Assembly: GCA_045594885.1 (NCBI GenBank)
Contig: JAZNZJ010000073.1
Coordinates: forward strand, 1 to 10,826
Direction of reading: 5' to 3'
Origin: Fimenecus sp045594885
Lineage (GTDB): Bacteria > Bacillota > Clostridia > Oscillospirales > Acutalibacteraceae
DNA: 10,826 bases
Position numbers and translations under genes: made by a program. Under the pieces are notes generated by a model. The model was given only the letters and a program-made list of their open reading frames with translations, did no database searches and was not told the origin of the DNA. How positions within the stretch are numbered: position 1 is the stretch's first letter; every line of letters starts with the position of its first letter. Below, piece by piece: positions 6,524 through 10,826 of the stretch.

Positions 6524-6563
6524 TACAGTGAATTTATGTATTTTTATACATTCATCCACTGTA
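6524..6563 (-). terminator. Terminator of the GtrA-family gene, enclosing an arginine-box-like palindrome
   Basis: TACAGTG (6524-6530) and CACTGTA (6557-6563) form the base of a long, slightly imperfect hairpin. On the minus strand it is followed by TTTTTACG and lies ten bases after the GtrA stop. Its centre is the perfect palindrome TGTATTTTTATACA (6537-6550), which has the 5-4-5 layout of arginine repressor boxes and sits about 50 bases upstream of the ABC promoter's -35 element. The terminator call is reasonable; the operator reading is an inference. Confidence 0.6.
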
Positions 6564-6571
6564 TATACATA

Positions 6572-7021
6572 TTATTTATTCTTTTTGAATATAACTAATT
6601 TACTGAAAATATAGTTTGAAATCACAATAAAAATCTGTGCGAAGGTTTTGACTCCCAATTCACCTATGGGAATAACCGCATCTGTAAAAGTGGGATTCCA
6701 CACAAATCGGTCTGCATGGGCTAAATCTATAAAAATGTATGAAAGCAACAATTCAAGCCCATAAGAGAAAACACGTGCACCCACAAAAAGCCCGAATTCC
6801 TTTAAAGCCTCTCTACCCTTTACCTTACTGTTGAATACAAAAATTTTGTTGGTCACATAGGCAAAGACAACTGCTCCCGCCCAAGCAAGACTCAAAGCGA
6901 GATAATAGTTCACATTAAAAACTCTTAACCCAAAATGAATAATGTAATTCACAAGAGTTGTTAATGCACCGAATACAATATATATAATTATTTCACGGTA
7001 TTTTTCAAGAAGCTTTTTCAT
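6572..7021 (-). CDS. GtrA-family four-helix membrane protein
   Basis: A 149-residue protein with four predicted membrane helices near residues 10-31, 38-60, 75-97 and 119-142, and a basic N-terminus (MKKLLEKYRE). Family hallmarks are the early YIVFGALTTLVNYIIHF, the mid-protein TNKIFVFNSK and the final SNYIFSKLVIFKK. GtrA-like proteins are thought to help flip polyprenyl-linked sugars across the membrane for cell-envelope glycan modification; that role is family knowledge and is not shown here. No glycosyltransferase partner is next to it. ATG 7021 has AAAGGA seven bases upstream. The gene has its own promoter and terminator, so it appears monocistronic between the surface GH3 and the ABC operon. 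Length is normal for the family. Confidence 0.9.
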   Translation of the reverse strand: MKKLLEKYREIIIYIVFGALTTLVNYIIHFGLRVFNVNYYLALSLAWAGAVVFAYVTNKIFVFNSKVKGREALKEFGLFVGARVFSYGLELLLSYIFIDLAHADRFVWNPTFTDAVIPIGELGVKTFAQIFIVISNYIFSKLVIFKKNK

Positions 7022-7048
7022 AACATTATCCTTTGATTTGATGATGTT

Positions 7049-7077
7049 ATTTTAACACAATAAAATGAAAATAGCAA
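7049..7077 (-). promoter_or_regulatory. Candidate promoter of the GtrA-family gene
   Basis: On the minus strand, TTGCTA (7077-7072), a 17-base spacer and TAAAAT (7054-7049), about 28 bases before the ATG. The elements are near consensus only, and they overlap the T-rich tail of the preceding terminator. Confidence 0.5.
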
Positions 7078-7087
7078 ATTAAAGTAA

Positions 7088-7108
7088 TGGCGGGGATAAC
7101 CCCCGCCA
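7088..7108 (-). terminator. Terminator of the surface GH3 gene
   Basis: A perfect 8-bp GC-rich stem, TGGCGGGG and CCCCGCCA, with a five-base loop. On the minus strand it is followed by the T-rich TTACTTTAATTTGC. It starts 12 bases after the GH3 stop codon. Confidence 0.8.
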
Positions 7109-7119
7109 AGTTTAAATTT

Positions 7120-9987
7120 TTATATTAATATAAATACAAGAACTATTATAATCACCAAAATCAAAATTCCAAGCCAGATTTTGAAAATGTTATCATTACT
7201 GAAGAAATCACTTTCTTCTTCGGCGATATCTTCGTTTTGATTGGTGTCTTCTTGAGTTATGCCATCATCATTATCTTCTATTGTTGATGAGTCCTGCTTA
7301 TTGTCATCTTTATTACTATTTTGTGAATTGTTTGGTTTATCTTGAGGTTTATTTTGATTTCCCTGATTATCGTTTTGAGTACCCTGATTGCCACTCGGTT
7401 TATCGCTTGGAGTTTTATCAGTATTATCCGTATCAGTTCCGTCAGGTGAAGCATCACCATCAGCATTATCGTTTTCATTGACAAAAGCATTTGAATTCAT
7501 CTTCATCTTGCAAATGTCATATACGCACAATCTCATTGCGTTACCCATACCAATTGGGTCATTCTGATATGCTGTTTTGAGAGCATCTTTTGTCTGCGGT
7601 GCTGAAACAACATAGAGCATTGTAAGAATACCGCTGTTTCTCGCATATACTGCAAGAGCAGGGTCAAGATAACCATTACCTGTCAGGTCAATACTTGCAT
7701 CGGTAATAACGAAACCGTCAAAGCCCCATTCAGTTCTTAAAAGGTCGGTTACAAGAGCCTTTGAGCCACCGCACCATTGATTGCCCAATCTGTTGTATGC
7801 TGTCATTATTCCGTAAGCCTTACCCTCTTTTACAGAAATCTCAAAAGGCTCAAGATAAAGCTCTCTGAGTGACTGTTCGTTAAGCCAAGTATAAAGACCA
7901 TTGGATTGTCTGTTAGTTTCTTGGTCATTTGCAACGAAATGCTTAACCGTAACTATAAGTCCCTTTGCCTGCGCACCCTTTGTAACGGCAGCGGACATTT
8001 TACCTGAAAGTAACGGGTCTTCTGAAAAATACTCGTTATTTCTTCCACCTAAAGGACTGCGGTGAATGTTACAACCCGGTGCATACCATACGTGAGTACC
8101 AAGTTCAATACCTTCTTGACCGATAGCCTCACCAAATTCTTCTGCCAACTCATCATTCCACGTACACGCAATGACCGTAGCAACGGGGAATGCAAGACCT
8201 GAATCCGTATAAAGAAGTCCACCGGGGCCCTTTATACATGAAGGACCGTCATTATCAGATGTGGCAGGAATGCCAAGTCTGTCAATAGCGGTTGTTTCGT
8301 ATCCGCAATCTGCAATAAGGTCAATTTGTTCTTCAATTGTAAGCTGGTCAAGGAATTTATCCCATAATTTTTCATCGTCCGCAACATCGCTGAGGGTTAT
8401 TACACCATCTTCATACTCAACGCCTGTCTTTGGTGCTTCACCCACTGTCGTTGGGGCAGGTCTTTGGTCACTGTTAAGCACATCTGCCGTTGCCTTGAAA
8501 TTTGTAGGTGATGTAGGATATGTATTCTCCACATCTGCACGTGACATATACGTCAAATCGCCTTCAGCAAACTGGAAAAGGTTTTTAATTTCATTACCAG
8601 AGCTGCTATCTGTTTTATAAACAACAGTTTCGGGCACATTATATGCAAAACTCTTTTCAAAAGTTCTCACATCACGAGCAATATGGATTTTGTATTCTCC
8701 CGCTTCAAGCACCCAAGCTTCTTCGTTCTTTGAATCATAAGATGCCATATCCTCTACGGCATAAGAAAGAGTCAAAACTTCACTTTCACCAGGTTCAAGC
8801 AATTTTGTTTTGTCATAAGCGGCAAGTTCAATTGCACTCTTTTCAATTCCGCCCTCGTAATATGGTGCTGAAAAATAAATCTGCACAACATCTTTGCCTG
8901 CAATATTGCCCGTATTTGTAACTTCAACCTCTATTGTAATGTTTTCTTTGTCGGCCTTATAATCTTTAACATTCCAACTAAAGTCAGTATATGAAAGACC
9001 GTAACCGAAAGGATACATTACCTTTTCAGGTGCAAAAGTCTCAAAATATCTGTAACCCACATATATTCCTTCGCTGTAATTTACAAAATATTTAGGTATG
9101 CCACTCACACCCGTATATTGATAATTACCAAAGTTCATATTTGACGGGTGGTCTTCTAAATTATAAGCGATTGTATCAACAAGCTTACCCGATGGGTTTA
9201 TTTCGCCTGAGAGAACCTTGCCCACACTATCAGTTGCAACTTCACCGGGAAGCCACATAATCATAGCTGCTTTTATGCTCTCATAATCCTCTAACCACGA
9301 CATATCCATTATGTTTGATAAATTGAACACTACAATTACATTTGAAAATGTATTGCAAACCTTATCAAGCATATTTTTTTCTTCTGCAGTAAGCTTTAAA
9401 TCTTCAACAGCAAGGTCTTTCATTTCAGTACCGACTCTGCCGATAACCACAATTGCTGTGTCTGAGTATTCAACAGCCGAAGTCATAACTGCATCGCTTA
9501 TATTACTGATTGGCATTTCAGCCTGACCGCCTGAGAAAAATTGCTCAAGCACAGTACCCACATAGTCAAGAAGTCCCCCACTTGATTCTGCGTCTGTATA
9601 ATCTGCATAAACTCTATAAATGTCGGGATTATACTCAATTCCCGCATTTGTAAGAGCATCATAAAAGCCCACTGCTTTATCTGCACGCACAGCACCTGAA
9701 CCTGCCGCACCTGCAAAAGCAAGTGAACAGGAGCCCGCACCGAAAACATTTACTTTTTTATCTTTTAAGGGAAGTACATCATCTTCGTTTTCAAGAAGAA
9801 CAATACCCTCCGCCTCTATCTGTTTTGCGATTTCAATTGATTTTTCTGTTGTTTCCGGCGAAATTTTGGTATCGGTTGAGAAAATCATACCGCCACTTGC
9901 AAAACAACTCATAGGTACTGATACTGCAATTACAATCGCAAGTAAAATTGAGATTATCATTTTATAATATTTCTTTCTGTTTTTCAT
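7120..9987 (-). CDS. Secreted, membrane-anchored GH3 glycoside hydrolase with reversed domain order
   Basis: A 955-residue protein, probably a beta-glycosidase acting at the cell surface. In order: signal peptide (about 1-30, basic start, hydrophobic core, CFASG); alpha/beta sandwich domain (about 50-330; GRVGTEMKD with E188 as acid/base candidate; YPFGYGLSY near 326); fibronectin III-like domain (about 340-415); TIM barrel (about 530-830) with DNDGPSCIKG, NIHRSPLGGRNNEYFSEDP, K682-H683 and D763 as nucleophile candidate in GFVITDASIDL. A D/N/Q/K-rich linker (about 836-930) and a 19-residue hydrophobic end (IWLGILILVIIIVLVFILI) follow. I prefer ATG 9987 because GGAGGG lies nine bases upstream; earlier in-frame starts overlap that site. 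The residue after D763 is Ala instead of the usual Trp, and the usual downstream Gly-x-Asp pattern is not clear, so specificity or activity may differ. No LPXTG motif is present. Confidence 0.95.
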   Translation of the reverse strand: MKNRKKYYKMIISILLAIVIAVSVPMSCFASGGMIFSTDTKISPETTEKSIEIAKQIEAEGIVLLENEDDVLPLKDKKVNVFGAGSCSLAFAGAAGSGAVRADKAVGFYDALTNAGIEYNPDIYRVYADYTDAESSGGLLDYVGTVLEQFFSGGQAEMPISNISDAVMTSAVEYSDTAIVVIGRVGTEMKDLAVEDLKLTAEEKNMLDKVCNTFSNVIVVFNLSNIMDMSWLEDYESIKAAMIMWLPGEVATDSVGKVLSGEINPSGKLVDTIAYNLEDHPSNMNFGNYQYTGVSGIPKYFVNYSEGIYVGYRYFETFAPEKVMYPFGYGLSYTDFSWNVKDYKADKENITIEVEVTNTGNIAGKDVVQIYFSAPYYEGGIEKSAIELAAYDKTKLLEPGESEVLTLSYAVEDMASYDSKNEEAWVLEAGEYKIHIARDVRTFEKSFAYNVPETVVYKTDSSSGNEIKNLFQFAEGDLTYMSRADVENTYPTSPTNFKATADVLNSDQRPAPTTVGEAPKTGVEYEDGVITLSDVADDEKLWDKFLDQLTIEEQIDLIADCGYETTAIDRLGIPATSDNDGPSCIKGPGGLLYTDSGLAFPVATVIACTWNDELAEEFGEAIGQEGIELGTHVWYAPGCNIHRSPLGGRNNEYFSEDPLLSGKMSAAVTKGAQAKGLIVTVKHFVANDQETNRQSNGLYTWLNEQSLRELYLEPFEISVKEGKAYGIMTAYNRLGNQWCGGSKALVTDLLRTEWGFDGFVITDASIDLTGNGYLDPALAVYARNSGILTMLYVVSAPQTKDALKTAYQNDPIGMGNAMRLCVYDICKMKMNSNAFVNENDNADGDASPDGTDTDNTDKTPSDKPSGNQGTQNDNQGNQNKPQDKPNNSQNSNKDDNKQDSSTIEDNDDGITQEDTNQNEDIAEEESDFFSNDNIFKIWLGILILVIIIVLVFILI

Positions 9988-10029
9988 GTCAATCATCCCT
10001 CCACACATCAAAAATTAACATTATTAACT

Positions 10030-10035
10030 ATTATA
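10030..10035 (-). promoter_or_regulatory. Possible proximal -10 element for the surface GH3 gene
   Basis: A consensus TATAAT on the minus strand about 43 bases before the start codon. No good -35 is found at 16-18 bases; TTGAAT stands at 20. It may be a weak or activator-dependent promoter. Confidence 0.35.
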
Positions 10036-10243
10036 CTAGCATACTGTTTAAACATATTCAATAAAAATTATTAGTTTTCTTGCGTTTTTATATGAAAAAT
10101 CACAATATGTTTGTAGTGGTTGTAACATAATCAACAGTGGACAGGAAAAACGTTTGCTATTTATTAAAAATCCGTTTCAAATAAAACAAAGTGGAATTTC
10201 ACCACAAAACGATGTTGTGTCCTGAAATCAACTCCTTGGGTGA

Positions 10244-10272
10244 ATTATAGCATAAAAGCGAAAAAGGGGCAA
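10244..10272 (-). promoter_or_regulatory. Distal promoter pointing at the surface GH3 gene
   Basis: On the minus strand, TTGCCC (10272-10267), a 17-base spacer and TATAAT (10249-10244), with TGC in front of it (extended -10). It would give a leader of about 250 bases before the GH3 start. The leader (9988-10243) shows no convincing ORF and no riboswitch class that I recognise. Confidence 0.55.
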
Positions 10273-10274
10273 TA

Positions 10275-10381
10275 ATTATTCATTATTCATCAGCGTAAGC
10301 GACTTCAATATTCATTATTCATTTGAAAATCCGTTCACTCTTAATGAATAATGAATGATGAAAAAATGAATAGTGAATAAT
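10275..10381. repeat. Nested palindrome built from ATTCATTATTCATT units
   Basis: Outer arms ATTATTCATTATTCAT (10275-10290) and ATGAATAGTGAATAAT (10366-10381) match as an inverted repeat with one mismatch. Inner arms ATTCATTATTCATT (10310-10323) and AATGAATAATGAAT (10343-10356) match perfectly. The element is about 107 bases, non-coding, and resembles small palindromic elements scattered in Clostridia genomes. It occupies the gene-free stretch between the DUF2019-like gene and the surface GH3 promoter. Confidence 0.7.
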
Positions 10382-10425
10382 ACAAACAAAAATCCGCCCT
10401 CTTACGAGAACGGATTTTCGTTTGT
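10382..10425. terminator. Bidirectional-type hairpin terminator after the DUF2019-like gene
   Basis: Arms ACAAACAAAAATCCG (10382-10396) and CGGATTTTCGTTTGT (10411-10425) pair over 15 positions with one mismatch around a 14-base loop. The A-rich and T-rich ends of the stem serve as tail in either direction. It lies 47 bases past the stop of the gene at 10472-10826. Confidence 0.8.
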
Positions 10426-10471
10426 CATTCGTGTCCGAAAAAGAACTGGTTGAAAACCGAGGATTTTATAG

Positions 10472-10826
10472 CTATAATAACTTCTTATCGGTTGGATGTT
10501 CTTGCAACCAATTCTCTAACCAAATTTTATTACCATACCCATCAACAGAATTCTTCTTGCTTGCTTTATAAATAATATTCAAAGCCTCTTTCCGAATATC
10601 ATCTTCAAATTGCATAACCTCTAAAATATGATGAGCAACCCAAATTCTAACATCATCATTGTCGTGCGTTAAAAGTTTTGAAAATTCAAATTTTTGTTCG
10701 GGAGAATTTTCATGAATTTGTAAAGCGATACTTCTCATTCTGGTTGCATATCTATTATGTTTTGCAACTGACTTTTTGTCACCATAGGTTTCTTTTGTTT
10801 CGTTAGCAATCCACAATGTTTTTTCC
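10472..10826 (-). CDS. DUF2019-like small HEAT-type protein, 5' end outside the window
   Basis: The frame stays open to the right edge (reading ...EKTLWIANETKETYGDKK), so the true start lies outside; about 118 codons are visible. The protein looks soluble and all-helical. The pattern YGDKKSVAKHNRYATRMRSIALQI, then FSKLLTHDNDDVRIWVAHHILEVM and a final GNKIWLENWLQEHP, resembles DUF2019 proteins, which are short HEAT-like helical repeats of unknown role. From memory, such proteins are sometimes found in positions typical of immunity genes for toxins, but no toxin is visible here. No signal peptide can be judged. Its stop is followed by a strong hairpin terminator. Family naming is by recognition only and is moderately sure. 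Confidence 0.65.
   Translation of the reverse strand, partial: EKTLWIANETKETYGDKKSVAKHNRYATRMRSIALQIHENSPEQKFEFSKLLTHDNDDVRIWVAHHILEVMQFEDDIRKEALNIIYKASKKNSVDGYGNKIWLENWLQEHPTDKKLL

Noticed and set aside
7120..7490. Sortase (LPXTG) anchor on the surface GH3
   Set aside because: No LPXTG-like motif precedes the terminal hydrophobic segment and no basic tail follows it.
10051..10128. 26-codon ATG frame in the GH3 leader (MLQPLQTYCDF...)
   Set aside because: No ribosome binding site before the ATG and no protein-like pattern; likely chance.
10275..10425. CRISPR-like or tandem array at the ATTCATTATTCATT repeats
   Set aside because: The units alternate in orientation, are not evenly spaced and have no unique equal-length spacers; they form palindromes, not an array.

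Overview
The window looks like a chromosomal segment of a low-to-moderate GC, Gram-positive gut or rumen Clostridia (Oscillospiraceae/Ruminococcus-like). The evidence is AT-rich intergenic DNA, strong AGGAG-type ribosome binding sites, consensus sigma-A promoters, Firmicute-style lipoprotein and surface-anchored proteins, and several short palindromic repeats of the kind scattered through such genomes. Every gene I can support lies on the minus strand. There are no tRNA or rRNA genes, no insertion sequence and no CRISPR array.

Layout from high to low coordinate, which is the direction of transcription: (a) 10472-10826, the 3' part of a small HEAT-like/DUF2019-like protein, with a bidirectional hairpin terminator. 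(b) 10011-10470, gene-free; it holds a nested ATTCATTATTCATT palindrome and two candidate promoters for the next gene. (c) 7120-9987, a large secreted, membrane-anchored family 3 glycoside hydrolase (GH3) with a GC-rich terminator. (d) 6572-7021, a GtrA-family membrane protein. (e) 4040-6417, a three-gene polar amino acid ABC importer (binding protein, permease, ATPase) behind a consensus promoter, followed at 3845-3991 by a 48-residue orphan ORF. (f) 3590-3845, dispersed palindromic repeats. (g) 2515-3522, trpS. (h) 2064-2515, repeats and hairpins. (i) 1-2063, a second, cytoplasmic GH3 enzyme running off the left edge.

The two GH3 enzymes share an unusual domain order: the alpha/beta sandwich domain and fibronectin-like domain come first and the TIM barrel last. 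One is exported and anchored and the other has no export signal, so together they could process beta-glycosides outside and inside the cell. The ABC importer is unrelated to sugar use; its candidate operator resembles an arginine box.

The most remarkable item is the binding protein of the ABC importer. Its two halves are in swapped order relative to the whole amino acid binding protein family: lobe II first, then the N-terminal half of lobe I. The family ligand-contact motifs are all still visible. It appears to be a natural circular permutation. The second most interesting spot is the hairpin after the ATPase gene, which looks like a terminator and also contains the ribosome binding site of the 48-residue ORF.
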